From: Gonapodya sp. JEL0774
Lineage: Eukaryota; Monoblepharomycota; Monoblepharidomycetes; Monoblepharidales; Gonapodyaceae
NCBI GenBank assembly: GCA_027604505.1
Contig: JADIIX010000063.1
Location: 9,376 to 73,375 of the forward strand
DNA: 64,000 bases
Direction: 5' to 3'
Shown here: positions 1 through 11,875 of the stretch, piece by piece
Layout of the letters: each line of letters starts with the position of its first letter
How positions within the stretch are numbered: the first letter of the stretch is position 1
Made by a program: the position numbers and the translations under genes
Notes under the pieces: model-generated
What the model was told of the DNA's origin: nothing
Database searches by the model: none
What the model saw: only the letters and a program-made list of their open reading frames with translations

Positions 1-1387
1 CCCCCCCGGCGGCGCGGGGGGGGCGCCCCCCCGCCCCGAAGACATCTCCGATCCCTCGTGCCGTGGTATATTGAAGCCTTAAGTTTGCTTGCTGTCGTTT
101 GAGGGATATCTGCTCGGGAAGCACCACCTCCCTTCGGAAGAATGTCCGAGTCCGAATACGGGCTTATGTTGACTTCGGAAATCTCCAACGATACAAGTGG
201 AGTGTGAATTACGAAAGTGGAACTAGAATCAATTGTTCGGGAAAGTTCGATCTGCTTGGTAGATGCGGGCGATTGGGAGCCATGACAATACCCGTCGAAG
301 GGCCGCCCGCTTCGGCTCCATGTCGCGAGCACAGAGATCCACTCAAACTAGTTCGAACTCCCGGCCTTGTGAGGGCACCTGGCGATTTCTACCATCTCAT
401 CCACATGCTCTCCCAGATCTCCGTAGAAGTCCTAACAGAAGTCGGCGACCCCGGAACGATAATCTGCGAAAAGGTATGACCTGATCTGTCCCTCTACTTT
501 TCCGACTCCCTCACTCGTGATGTTAATTTATTGAAAATATCCAACCCACTTTTGAATGCGGGAATGAACTCGCGCACATTACGCGTTCCATCATCCTCGC
601 GCCGCAAACGACCGTGCTTTCTTTGTGCTGTTGACGAACGAACACTCCTCGACGTACAATTCAGGCCAAGGAACTGTCCGCCGCGCTCGTCGTTGTAGGA
701 GTGAGTTCCCCACGTCAGCATCGGCTGTACTTTCTCCTGACACGAAACTCACCATGCACAACGTTCAGACCCACTCTAAATCTAACTGGCAAACTCTCCT
801 TTTGGGATCCGTGTCAAACTATGTTTTGCACCATTGCGGTTCGTCTTCTCGTGCGCTGCTTTGGTATCTGCCCTTTCCAATACTCTATTCCTCTTTTCCG
901 ACTCATCTCTCTTTGCTGGTTTGCAATCTTGCGGTATCGGTATCTTGTTGAAACCCGGCTCCATCCTTTACAGAGGTATGTGTAATTGCGCTTCACCTCT
1001 ACACCTGTCATGAACATCCCACCTAATCTCATTCTCCCACTCCCCAACCCTATTGAATGAAGACTCCCGTTGTCATGGTGAAGGTCTAAGAAATTAACTT
1101 TTGAACCTCACAGTTCGCGGTATTGTTCCGTTACGGTATTCATACCGGCAGGGACGGCGAACCAGCCACTACCATTGCCATAGCCATTGCATTTAGTATC
1201 ATGTAAAGAATAAAGAATGGTGTCCCAACAACTGCGATTGCCGAGGCAGGTTCTTGTTCAAGAGTTTCCACCGAAAGGTATGAATGTGCATGGGGCATTC
1301 GGCTGATGTTGGGTTGTCCCCCACACCTTGCAACTCGAACGATCGATGCTCACCCGGGTACCCACCGGGTCGATTTCGATCCAGACA
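1..1387. other. Left flank, no gene recognised
   Basis: The first ~40 bases are an almost pure C/G run, typical of a contig edge or low-complexity sequence. After it I see only short open frames on both strands, such as 99-479 on the plus strand. None has a recognisable motif or a splice partner that extends it. The end of this stretch should hold the promoter and 5' UTR of the HMG-box gene that starts at 1388. Confidence 0.5.
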
Positions 1388-3303
1388 ATGGCTCCGGTCT
1401 TTCGCGCCGCCGCTCTGGCTCGTACCCTGTCTGCCTCCGCTTCGACCTCCTCACCCACAGCCGGACTCCTCAGCATGACCTTGACGGGAAGCTCATTGCC
1501 GTCGATTGTACACGGGCAGCAGAGAGAATTTTCATTGTCGGTTGGCGCGGCGGCGGCGAAAAGTGAGTCGGGGAAAGAGCGTGGTGCACCTTTCAAATAG
1601 CTTGCTGGGTCCTTTCAAGTGGCGGCCCAATCCGATCTGGAAGTGGGACACGGCATAGCTATATGGCTACGGGAGCAATTCAATCTGTTGGAAGACGGAG
1701 GCTTGCTGGGACTCCTAACGCTGCCACCGGGTGGTGTGTCATTGAGTGGAAATCCATGTGGCATGGTGGAAACTCGAGCGAAAGGAATCAAGAACTACAT
1801 AGAACGCATGCAAACGCTTGAGGAGAAGGTTGTGTGGGTGAGATGTGTGTTTAAGGACTGCCAATCTAACGACGCATCCACTTTACTATCACCAACATCA
1901 TGACTCTAGAGACCACTGCAGAACTCCGCCGAAGCGCCGAACGCCTCCAACTCCTTGACCTTTCGAAAGATACTTCATTTCAACCTCCGAAGCGTCCAAC
2001 CCCAGCTTATGCTTTATTCTACAAGGAAAAGTTCGCCACCACTAAGATTTTCAAAACAGGAGCGGATAAGGATAAAGTCGATGTGGTGGCCACATCCAAA
2101 GCCTTGGCTGCCGCTTGGAAGAATTTGAGCGAGGGGGCGAAAAAGGTGGGTTTAGTGGGCAGAGTGAGGCAACGGAGGGTGTGAGAGTAGCGAACGGCAA
2201 AGCACACCGTCTGCCACTGTTGTGTCGCTTGGCTCTGTTTGTGGTCATTGCTCTGTGCATCTTTCGGGGGTGCGTGGAGATTAAAATCGCTCTGTCGCAA
2301 TCTTCAAGTCCTACTATGATCGCTATGAAGCCCTGCGAGACCAGTATGATCGAAAGCTTGACGAATTCGAAAGCAAGAAGACACCTGAAGATTATGCCAA
2401 AGAACAGGTAGGCAACATGTACTTCTTGGTGCCTCTGCGTGCCGTCCGCTATAAAAGTCGTTGCAAACGTTCCTCCAATATAACCTGGCATCAGCGCCTC
2501 TCGTACCTCCTCCGAAAGTACCGTCCTGGCCGTCGCCGTTCGAGAATTACACCCCCAACCGCGTCGCCCCCCCGTCCCCTCACAGCGTACATGCGGTGGG
2601 CAGCGGTCGTACAGGGAATGAGTGATGCTGAACAGCGCGCGATGTTTGCCAAGTCATTTGCGGACATGCCTATCTCTGAGAGGGGCAAGACTATGGGTGC
2701 AAGGTGGAGACTCATGACGGAGGCGGAGAAGGCGGTGAGCTTGGCACATCTCAGCGTTTAGCACTGTGCAATTTGCGTTCGAAGTCTGTTAGTTTGTCAT
2801 TGAACTGATTCAACTCGTCTTGATTTCGTAGACGTATCAAAAAGCGTTCGAGGTTGAACGGGACGCGTACAAGAGGGCTCGACTTGCGTTCGAGAGTAAA
2901 ATGGCTCCAACCAGACAGGATCTTGTGGACGAAGTGAGCGAAGAAGTGAGGGAGAGACGGGCGAAGGTGAAAGTGGCGAAGAAGGTGAGGACTCCTTTGT
3001 CGGTTGTTGGCTCCAATGACGTTCTTGAGAATCGACCTTTGTTTGATTCCTCTTCAAAAGAAATCCAAACCCGCCAAAAAGGCAGGTGGCCGTCGTACGA
3101 TCGCTACAAAGCGCCGGTCAACCGCCGCCCGAACCGCCGCCCGCAAGAAACCCGCTGCCAAGAAAGCCACTCGATCCAAAACCGTCCCGGCTGCCAAGAA
3201 AGCAACGGTCAAAGCACCGGTAAAGAAGACTGCGGTGTTGAAAGCGAAGAAGGCTCCGGCTGGTGTGAAACGGACCGTGAAGAAAGTGGTGAAGAGAATG
3301 TAG
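1388..3303 (+). CDS. Mitochondrial HMG-box DNA-packaging protein (Abf2/TFAM-like) with histone H1-like tail
   Basis: Six exons join in phase: 1388-1562, 1910-2145, 2309-2407, 2495-2734, 2832-2984 and 3061-3303, giving about 381 residues. The start MAPVFRAAALARTLSAS is rich in Arg, Ala and Ser and free of acidic residues, and an REFS sequence follows that could be a processing site, so mitochondrial import is inferred. HMG box 1 begins PKRPTPAYALFYKE and ends after exon 3. HMG box 2 lies in exons 4-5 (PPRPLTAYMRW to YQKAFEVERDAYKR). The last exon is almost wholly Lys/Ala/Pro/Arg with AAKK and PVKK repeats, like linker histone tails. Two-box mitochondrial HMG proteins (Abf2, TFAM) coat and bend mtDNA, and the same role is inferred here. 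The first splice (1562 to 1910) is the least certain. A nuclear HMGB protein is the alternative if exon 1 is wrong. Confidence 0.8.
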
Positions 3304-3469
3304 GGTATTGCTGTAGCGAATTTTGTTGGATGGTGCTGGGGTAGAACTATCTCCATATTGTTGGTGGTTTGAGATGGGTGTATCATAACGTGCACTGATT
3401 CTGCCATGGGGCCGCCCACAACAGCACTGACGTCAGATAGAGTACAGTCAAAATTTCATTCGTTTCCTC

Positions 3470-5609
3470 GTGCAAATGGCCAGAAAGGAAGCTGCCGTCG
3501 ATCAACCGCGGATATTTGTCATGCCCGGAAAGGACTCAACAAAAGAGCTTGAGAGTAGGTTCCCCGATCCAATAACTTGCGTTTCGTTGGAAGCTATCCC
3601 TCAACACAATCGCATGTTTGGATCAGACATTATTCTAAAGAAGTCAAAGTTCCTTGAGGCTGACACGGATCGGGATCTATTCTTCCTGGCGATGAACACG
3701 GAGAGATTCCCCGGCAAGTTCCAGTTGTTCCGTTTTCCAGATAAAGCTGGATGTCAACTGGCTTTCATCCAGAGGCACTTCCAATCCTTCGTGGATTCCT
3801 GCAAGGGCAGCTTCAGGAGTGTCACTCGAGACTCGACAGGGAGGTCGGGCTCCGGGACGAAAGTTCAGCTTCTTCGATCGCAGACCTCTACTCTTGCCAA
3901 TACGATGCCAAGTTACTTTCTGCATTTCTCATGAACGATTACAATCAAACTCTTAAGGCCTTGGACGAGTATCGAGCCCATCGACTAAGGAAGATCTCGG
4001 AATCTGGTGGAGATCTCAGACGCGGGAATGATTTCATCCCTTCAAAAGAGTTTGCGAGGGTGTTCTTGACCCAAGCGGCTCCTACCAAACTTGTAGACGG
4101 CGTATGGTTGCAGTGAGTGGCCCATGTTAGTTCCATCGTTATTAACTTGGCACTAATTTATTGCCTTGTCAGGCACATAAATCGTATCGCAACATCAAAA
4201 CCTTCACTGAGCGGCATTCTTGGGGATCTTTATGACATTTATGTTGAAGAACTGGGAGCAGGTGTGAGGCAGCAGAACCATGTTACAGCGTATCTTCAGC
4301 TCCTGGACCAGATCGGGTAAGCCATCATGTTCTCAGCCCGAATACGAGAATGAAGCTGAACTTTAGAGATTGTGATTATTCAGAATTTCCATGCCGCCAT
4401 CAAATACACGAGCGTTCGTGGATCAGGAAGTTTTGTTCGACAGTGCGTTTCGAGTTGGCCTCATCCAGCTAGGACTCTCCAAATTCCCAGAAGAATTGCT
4501 TCCGGAAATACTGGGCTACAACTTGGGGTATGAGCAATTGCCTCTTCATTTGCTAGTGACAATCGAGGAGCTTAGAGCAATAGGATTCGATCCATATTAT
4601 TTTCAACTTCACGTTACAATCGATAATTCCGCTACTGGACAGTGAGTTTCCGATTCCCGCATAGTTCAGACTCTCGATCGACGGCAGATCATTGATGTTT
4701 CCCCAGTGCCCATATTGCGACACAAGCTGTGACCACGTACCTGGACTTCGTTGCAACTCAGCAATCACCAGATGTTCTCATTTCGCAGTGCGTTGTTCCC
4801 TTGATGAAGGCAACTCATCTTGATCCCTTCATATGATCTTGATTCTATCTAGTTGGAAACGAATATTGGCTGGGTACGCTCTAAATGACATCCAACCATG
4901 TACCAGAGACATGGGATTAGTCCGTGGGATATTCAAGGAAAATTCGCACTTGCGGCTAGAAGACGCAGCATTGGTCTTGCGGCTAACGACACCATCGCAA
5001 CCCCGCCATGCCGTTGTCGCCAACTTTGAATCGCCAGGAGAGATTGATCAAAGGCGCATCAGACGATCTAGGGTGCTGAGTCTACTGAGAAAAATGGCAC
5101 CGTACGCCGCCAATATCCATCCATTGGGAACTATGCTGTGTGGATCTTCACTTCGAAGGCTTTTGAGTCCTCCAGACGAAACAATCGCAACACTCGGTGA
5201 CAGGGCATTTGAGCCTTGTCTTGCGGCTTTGGCGAGCAGCGAGTGGGTTGTAGCCGGTAAACCAGAAAGGAGCCGTTTCCTGACGGAATTATGTAAATAC
5301 GGTGGGCCTATGTTTGGTGTTTTCGAGAAGAAAGATCAGGATGTTATCACAGACTGGATTTTGGGAATGAGCATGGAAGATCCGCAGCAACACACTTCAC
5401 CTCGGAACTCAAACGCACAATCTTTCAGCACCGATGTGAACTCTCGAGCATATTGTGACTTGAGGAAAGCTGTCAAGGACCGTCACGAGCTTGAAAAGAT
5501 GGAGAAGCTGTTCGCGGCTCGAGTGCTCAAGGAAACCGATAAGAAACACTTGCTGACCTTATTTATAGAATTTTCCGATTCCCCGCGTGAGTACTACTTC
5601 AAGTTGTAA
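3470..5609 (+). CDS. Heme-oxygenase-like iron-containing redox enzyme (HDO superfamily)
   Basis: The conserved part is spread over exons ~3751-4112, 4173-4316, 4384-4641, 4707-4787 and 4853-5609, all in phase, ending in TAA. Visible motifs are VEELGAG, NHVTAYLQLL, then LGYNLGYEQLPLHLL, and HVTIDNSATGHAH, which supplies the spaced His/Asp/His pattern of the iron-containing redox enzyme family (Pfam Haem_oxygenas_2). Such proteins adopt a heme oxygenase fold but usually bind two irons and activate O2, for example for N-oxygenation or oxidative C-C cleavage. Substrate cannot be read from sequence. The N-terminus is uncertain: 3470 opens a frame that must be spliced (possible donor GTAGGT at 3554, acceptor near 3810 or 3816) to reach the 3751 frame. 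The C-terminal ~250 residues have no motif I recognise. No biosynthetic neighbours suggest a pathway. Confidence 0.75.
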
Positions 5610-6703
5610 TTGCAGTCGAGTTGATGACTTGAGTGGTGGTTCTTGATGCATAGTAACCCGAGTACTCTCGGGGGAGTTTGTGAACTCTACTCTCCGACAT
5701 GCGCTTTCATCTAGAAAGTGCTTGTTTAAGTCCGTTCACCACACGCTTGCACTGCATTGGAGGGAGGCCCTTTCACTTCTGTGCTTCGATTTTGTGTTCT
5801 TGGATCATTTGTTCGTCCCAGACTTGCATCATAGTAGTATTGGCGTCACTCTGACTAAACTGTGGATGATAGTGAGGGGCTACGGAAAGGGACAGCCCAG
5901 GGGCACTGCAGAACAATGGAGATTACTGAGGCGGAGGTGAGGGGATAGAAGCGAGTCGTTAATCGCAACCTGAAGGATCTTATGGTTGCGGAATGTATTT
6001 GAAGGGTGTCGCTCGACTCAGTGCTGACACATGACCAAGGCGCTTCTTGGGCGGAAGGTGAGCGAGCGCCTATCTGTCAGTTCCAGCACGGAAATATTGT
6101 ACCATTAAACCCATTCGACGTTCTTAACAGAAACTTGTGCATTCCTTGTCGGTGTTTCACACTACCCACATACCTTTCTGCCGGAGATCGTCGGGTTGTG
6201 CATGTTCTGGACAGAAGTTATGTGGTCAGAAGTTGTGCCTTCTGTCATTGAGCAATTGCGGGCATCAGGAAGTGTATCTCAGACTGAAATTTGCGCAATT
6301 ATGGAAACTAGAAGAGCTATCATGGAGTGCGGGGAAAGAGTAGCGAAGGAGGCGGAGGAGGTTCTTACAGTGGAGAAGGACCGTGTTGCTTTGGGCTTCG
6401 GTTTACTGCTGGCAGTTCAAGAGCCCCACTTGTAATAAATAAATTCATTTTCACATTTCCACTCTCATACGTACTCGCGGGACTTTTCCTGTTCATTTCA
6501 AAATTTAGTGTTTCGGCGTTGCACCCTTGCTGCTTGCGCCTCACAACTTCTCTCCCGTTTTGGTTATTTTCATAGTCCTCACACACCACCCGTCAAAGAC
6601 CGCATCGTTCTGGAGAATTACTTCCACCCCTTGTCTGGACCCCCAATTTATAGACGCTCCACCTCCTTTACGCCTCCACCTGTTCACCACCAACCCCTTT
6701 CCG
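5610..6703. other. Intergenic region, no gene recognised
   Basis: Short open frames occur (for example 5680-5940 and 6196-6435 on the plus strand), but no domain, consistent splice pattern or repeat. Stretch 6196-6435 reads as a plausible amphipathic peptide, but I cannot connect it to a start codon or second exon. The right end should carry the promoter of the protease gene. Confidence 0.4.
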
Positions 6704-8619
6704 ATGGGACGGCTCCAACGTCTGCTCGCGCTGGCCGCATTCACCTTTAGCAGTCTCACTTGCTTGGCATCAGCTGTCGAAGTTGACGCTAAGATGTCTC
6801 AGAGGACGGAGGTGGGAGGTCAGACTTCTGGTGAGTCCATGAGCTTAATGTCGCAGAGAGGGTTTATCCACTCCACCTGTCACTACGGCAACTTGGTTAT
6901 GTGCCCACGGAGCTGAACACCGCGCATGATACTGACTTAAGTGTTGCTTTGTCGTTTTCCCCCAGGTCCCTTGTCGAAGCGCCTTGTTACCTCGACGAAC
7001 GGGGTGCTGCAGGGAACCAAATGTAAGTTTCCACTTTTATAAGCCACCTCGATCACCCTGAACTACGGAAAGGTAATGATGCACTATTTTTGTTGCATGC
7101 TCAAACTCCTATTCGGCCGCAACCTTTGGTACCATCTCTCATCCTCTCTAAAAACCCCCAACTACGACCTCCTCCTCACATACTTAATTCAGTCATTATT
7201 GGAGGATCGACAGTTAATCCCGCGGATTATCCTTTCACATGCCTCCTCGATATCCAGCCTAATTTCAATATTCCCAACTCAATCAACTATGCCGAGACGT
7301 GCTCTGGAGTCCTGATACAAACAACACCGGTCCCAGTTATGCTGACGACAGCGCACTGTGGCTCTTCTGGAATTGAACCGTTTGCCACGGTCTACGTTGG
7401 TAGGGGCAACAAGAATGTTCCCTGCTCATCAGAACCGACTTGCACGGAGTTCGGAGTACAACAAATCATCGTCAATAGTCTATACGCACCCTACCACGGA
7501 GTGGACAAATACGGCAATGATCTTGCCATTTGGGTCTTGAAACAGCGATCACCCTCGTCCGCCCGTCTAGTTTCGGCAACCCTGAATAATGACCCCAATT
7601 TTCCACCAATAGGGGTCACCAGCATGGCACTGGGTTGGGGTTATACAAATGTACAGTAAGTTCAGAAGTTTCGCAGAAGGTTGCCTCTTCTTTCCCGATC
7701 CCACCCCTTCTCATGACTTGCGCATTTTTGCTCCCTCCTAAAGTGGGGACCAGGGTGTCAACCCTACTCTTGCAACGAGCCTTCAAGGGGTCGGACTCCA
7801 AGTAGTGGATAACACCGTTTGCGAGAATGCCTACTTCATAAACACTGCCGCGAGGGATGGGCTTTCGTGTCTGATGGGATCCAATGTCACTGGAATTCAA
7901 ACGTCTACCTGCTTGGGTGACTCTGGAGGAGCTCACGTCTACAATGGCGTGGTTTATGGAATCACGAACTTCGGCCCTTTAGTGTGTGACTCAGGCGAAC
8001 CCCTGGTCGCAGCCAAGACCTCGCACTCTACGAGCTGGATCAATGGACAACTTGCAATCATCAATGCGCAAAACAGTCCGGCAATCGTGGTGACCACAAC
8101 CCAGGCGCCGCCTGCTCCGACATCGTCTTCGATTGTCCCGTTCGCGTTATCACAGACAGCAAACGACCTCACACTCTCTCTGGGCGGAATTTTTGAGACC
8201 ACTCCAGCTGCTGCTTCTACGATTGCTACATCTGGTAAGTTTTCATCTGAAACGATAGCGGCAAGTGCAAGTCCGGAAGCCAATAGATTTGCCCAGTTCT
8301 GTCAGCTATTGTTCCTCAAGTCACCACCACTCTGTCTCCTCTTGCTTCACCACTTCTGACAGCTCCACCAAATGTCATTACTCGTGAAAGCACTTCTGCA
8401 ACGAGTAGTGCCCCTGTATCGACTGCATCCTTAGTTTCTCCAACTGTGGACCGCGTTTCCGACAAAGGCTCAACCTCTGGGGCTTCAACAAGAGCCGTCG
8501 GCTTTGCAACTGCTGGTGATTGCTTGCACTTGAGCCTCGGGTTTAGGCGACTATTGTACCCACATGTTCCTCGTTTAGGTTCCGCCTTCTTCTCCCTTGT
8601 TCTCGCTGCAGTGCTGTAG
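6704..8619 (+). CDS. Secreted trypsin-like serine protease (S1) with Ser/Thr stalk and probable GPI anchor
   Basis: Six exons in phase: 6704-6830, 6966-7022, 7193-7655, 7744-8234, 8297-8515 and 8579-8619, about 465 residues. A signal peptide starts MGRLQRLLALAAFTFSS. A short pro-region containing LSKR precedes the mature start FIIGG. The catalytic triad is visible: His in LTTAHC, Asp in NDLAIWVL, Ser in CLGDSGGAH. After the protease domain come about 130 residues rich in Ser, Thr, Ala and Pro (exons 4-5), then a short hydrophobic end GSAFFSLVLAAVL at the stop. That layout predicts a glycosylated stalk and GPI-anchor signal, placing the enzyme on the cell wall or membrane. Substrate preference is not certain from what I checked. 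Fungal S1 proteases of this kind are often linked to feeding or host contact. Confidence 0.88.
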
Positions 8620-8897
8620 TGGTTATCGTAATCACACTGCCCAATACCTCCTTGTAAATTTCACCGTTTTGGAAAGGTCACCCACACTGGCGATTCGTGT
8701 ACTTAAAGGCTTGGAGAATGTCGTTATTTTTGCAACGCAGACATTTGGTGACGACCCTCGTCTTCGGGTTAACTTATGACGGCAAAATTCGAAAAAAAAA
8801 ATGCATATCTGTGATATAAGATAAGGAACTACTCATTTCTATTCCTGTGCGATGATTTGTGAACTCAGAACTGGGCAGCTTGCTGAGCAGTTCAACA
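8620..8897. other. Short intergenic gap before U1 snRNP C gene
   Basis: No coding signal. It contains an A9 run near 8792 and holds the 3' end of the protease transcript and the promoter of the next gene. Confidence 0.4.
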
Positions 8898-9873
8898 ATG
8901 CCCAAATACTACTGCGGTGAGCACTATACCGCTCATTCTCTCCAGTTCAGTTCTCCGTCACTTATAATGTCATCCCTGTCTTCCGACGTTTTCTTGTTTC
9001 TCTGCCTCTCTGTGATTAAAGACTATTGTGACATCTTCCTCACGCACGACTCACCCTCGGTCAGAAAGGCGCATTGTACGGGTTGGAAGCATCGGAATGC
9101 GGTTCAACAATATTACTCGAGTGAGTTATATGTACGATTGGATGAGAGTTGTGTCTGTGGTGTTCGGGGATTGAGCGAACTGCTGCTCCGAGTCAGTCAC
9201 TCTGTGACGGTTCCCAAGCAATGACATCTCCAATCGGTCGTTACATAATGGTTTGAGGATTTCACTCATGCGCCATGTATACTCACGAGGTTCTGAAGTG
9301 TGTAGTGGAATGCCAGCTCGAGCGCAGTCAAAGTGGAGACCCAAACACGACCGACAGGCCCATGGGTCCTCGAGCACTATGCAATTTGACTTGCGCGATC
9401 GCTTTGAGTTTCCGTCTTTGGAAGGGGACGCTCATTCATGTCACTCTTCCCACCAGCCCTTCCCCAAGATAAAATTCAAGGAGTAATCGCCGAAATAACA
9501 CGAGCTTATGAGGGCGTTCCAGGAATGCTAGGTACATAATCGAATGGTCTTTCAATATCATCGTTTAATGGTGTCATATCCGGAACACGCAGAATTCGCT
9601 CCGATGCCCGTGCCAGGCCAGGCATATGGGGTCGCTGGAGGACCTCCCTTTGGGGGTGGTTTCCGTCCTGGAGGACCACCCGGGCCTCCTGGCATGGGCG
9701 CGGCTGGCCCACCCCGGCCGTTCTTTGCCCCACAGGCCCCACAACGCCCAGCAGGACCTCCGTCTGGTTTCCCGTTTGCACTTCCCCCGGGAATGCCCAT
9801 GCCGCCTCCTCCACCTCCAGGTTGGAGACCCGGAATGCCCATACCAGGATTTGGAGCTGGGCAGCAAGCATAA
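8898..9873 (+). CDS. SNRPC: U1 small nuclear ribonucleoprotein C (U1-C)
   Basis: Four exons: 8898-8916 (19 nt), 9022-9120, 9457-9531 and 9593-9873, about 157 residues. Exon 1 encodes MPKYYC, and exon 2 continues [19 protein letters not shown] and [10 protein letters not shown], the hallmark U1-C C2H2 zinc finger (Cys-x2-Cys ... His-x5-His). Exon 3 gives a helical linker ([10 protein letters not shown]). Exon 4 is rich in Pro, Gly and Met ([24 protein letters not shown]), as in U1-C homologues. The protein stabilises pairing of U1 snRNA with the 5' splice site in the nucleus. The second intron (336 nt) is long for this window. The gene is convergent with the MOSC gene, whose stop lies 90 bp away. 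Confidence 0.95.
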
Positions 9874-9963
9874 GGCAGCCATCGAATTTGCGAATTTGTA
9901 TAGCTGGCAAGCTTTGTGACGAAACATCAATATGCATTGAAACATAATTGGATTCAAATATAA

Positions 9964-11469
9964 TCATTTCTTTTTGGACGCCTTTCCGTGCTGGCCCAAT
10001 TTCAAAACTTCAATATCGTCGCCAACTGCAATTTTACGAACCACACCATCAACGAAGTCATGGACTCCCCACATGCCGAAACATGCCTGCACAAAAGCGC
10101 CTGTCAAGCAAGGAAGGGCACATTCATCAATCATGTAACGCTGGCCCACCTCATATTTCGCATTTGGCTCCACTCTCCGATATGCCATAAGCGTTGTGAG
10201 GGGGTCTTTGGTCTAGGAGATTCACATCCAACGTTAAAGTCACCGAAAAATCGCAAGCATTGTTCTGTCATGAACCTTCTGCGCAGTGTCAGGGTCGACG
10301 GTCGTCGCCACACATCGTGTTGCGCGGCTGAGAACGTGCACAACAGTCTTTGGTGCGTCCCCAGATCCAATCGCAACGGTCATCCACTCGTCCTGAAATT
10401 ACAGTGAACAGCTCAGAGAAAGTATAGGAGATGAGCTTCTCCGGGATCGCACCTCTTCGAACGGTTTCTCGTTATCAATGACAATGTTTGGTCGGAAGTT
10501 GATGGCCCGCACTTCCTTCAGGTCTCCCTTCCCTTGGGTTAGCCTCTCCGCAAGGTGATCATTGAGGTCTTTCATAGAGCCAGTGGAGACAAGAAGGAAA
10601 GGGTACGCGTCCGCAAATGCAGCCTTCAGGTTGACGTGAACTAGGTTGGGTGAACAACATCTATCGTTCGTCTTGAACGTACCGCTTACCGTAACTTTTT
10701 TTGCAACCGCTGGCATGTTGGACAGATCATCGCCATATGTGTTGGTTGAGATGCGTGGAGCACAGGAGGCATAGTCTGAGGAAGAGGTGGTATCTAGTAG
10801 TGAGTTCAGTACATCACTTTTGGCGACGAAATGCTGACCGTGAACTACAAGACGAACTGGTTCGCCACACAGTTGGGAGAGCCATTCAGCAGCAGCCTCT
10901 CCGCAGTCCACCACTTGTACCGGGTCACCAAATACTTCGAATGGGATGCTTTCTCCAGATCTGTCAATGAAATTCATGGATAACGGCCAGTGGGAGAAGT
11001 ACCTCACAACAAGAGAGTACAGAAGACATACACCGGGAAGGATACGTCGACTTTGCCTGTGATGTTAGGATGAGACAGTGACAGAACCCCCCCTCTTTCG
11101 TAAGATGAACGGGCAATATCCGGAGTGGAGTCATTAAGGGAGATACTCGGGGTACTTTTAAGATAGAAAAGCGATGAAAAATTGGGTTCAAGTGTCTCCC
11201 GAGGTTGGCATACTCACATCAGAATCACCGACGGCTTGTCACGCATGGTCACAATGCGCGTGTACGCAGGTTCAGACGTAGTCTTAAAATCAGCTCTCAC
11301 GATCATCCATTGCCTGTCAAACTCGAATCCGTGTTTGGCAAGAGTGGCATGGGTGACCTCAATCCCCCTACATGATTTTACGGGACTACCACACCAATGA
11401 GAAGCCCTGAATGCATTGATAGTCACGTAGAACACCCAACTGGACGTATAGGCTCTTGACTTTGACCAT
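9964..11469 (-). CDS. MOSC-domain molybdenum enzyme, mARC-like (amidoxime reductase family)
   Basis: Six exons on the minus strand: 11469-11441, 11385-11218, 11154-11032, 10960-10453, 10392-10276 and 10212-9964, all phases consistent, about 397 residues. The N-terminus MVKVKSLYVHPVKSCRG spans the first intron and matches the start of the MOSC_N beta-barrel. FEFDRQWMIV follows. The MOSC core shows RAINFRPNIVID and then RCVATTVDPDTAQK, where the Cys is the likely molybdenum ligand of mARC proteins. The family reduces N-hydroxylated substrates with cytochrome b5 and its reductase. Unlike animal mARC there is no N-terminal membrane anchor in this model, so location is open. The start is chosen because the 29-nt first exon restores the conserved PVKSCRG context. 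Confidence 0.88.
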
Positions 11470-11875
11470 CGGAAGAGTAAATATTGACGAAGAAGTGGGG
11501 CCGATCAAGGAACACTGGTCTCGACAGAAGGATGCGGCCCGATTTTACCGCATGGCAGTATTAATTTCCATATGCAATCTCGCTGATATGTAAATCGCTG
11601 TCTTTCGGAAGTACATGTATGTAAAATTATTATTGATACGTGCCCTATTCGGCCATGTTTCTGTCAGGTTGCATGAGCAGTGTTTGGGGAGTTTTGAGTG
11701 TTCATCGACGAATCACACGGCAATCAGTCGATGACAGGCATTCCAATGAATAGCTACAACATTCTAACGATATTGAGGACTCAGCGAGAGAACTGTCAAC
11801 CCCAACCCAGCTAAACACTTTAGACTTCATTGCGCACCAGGTTGGTGTCGGGACCACTCTTCCCTAATGTATCAA

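Noticed and set aside
340-365. tRNA B-box-like sequence (GTTCGAAC) near 350
   Set aside because: No A-box or cloverleaf could be formed around it. It is a chance match.
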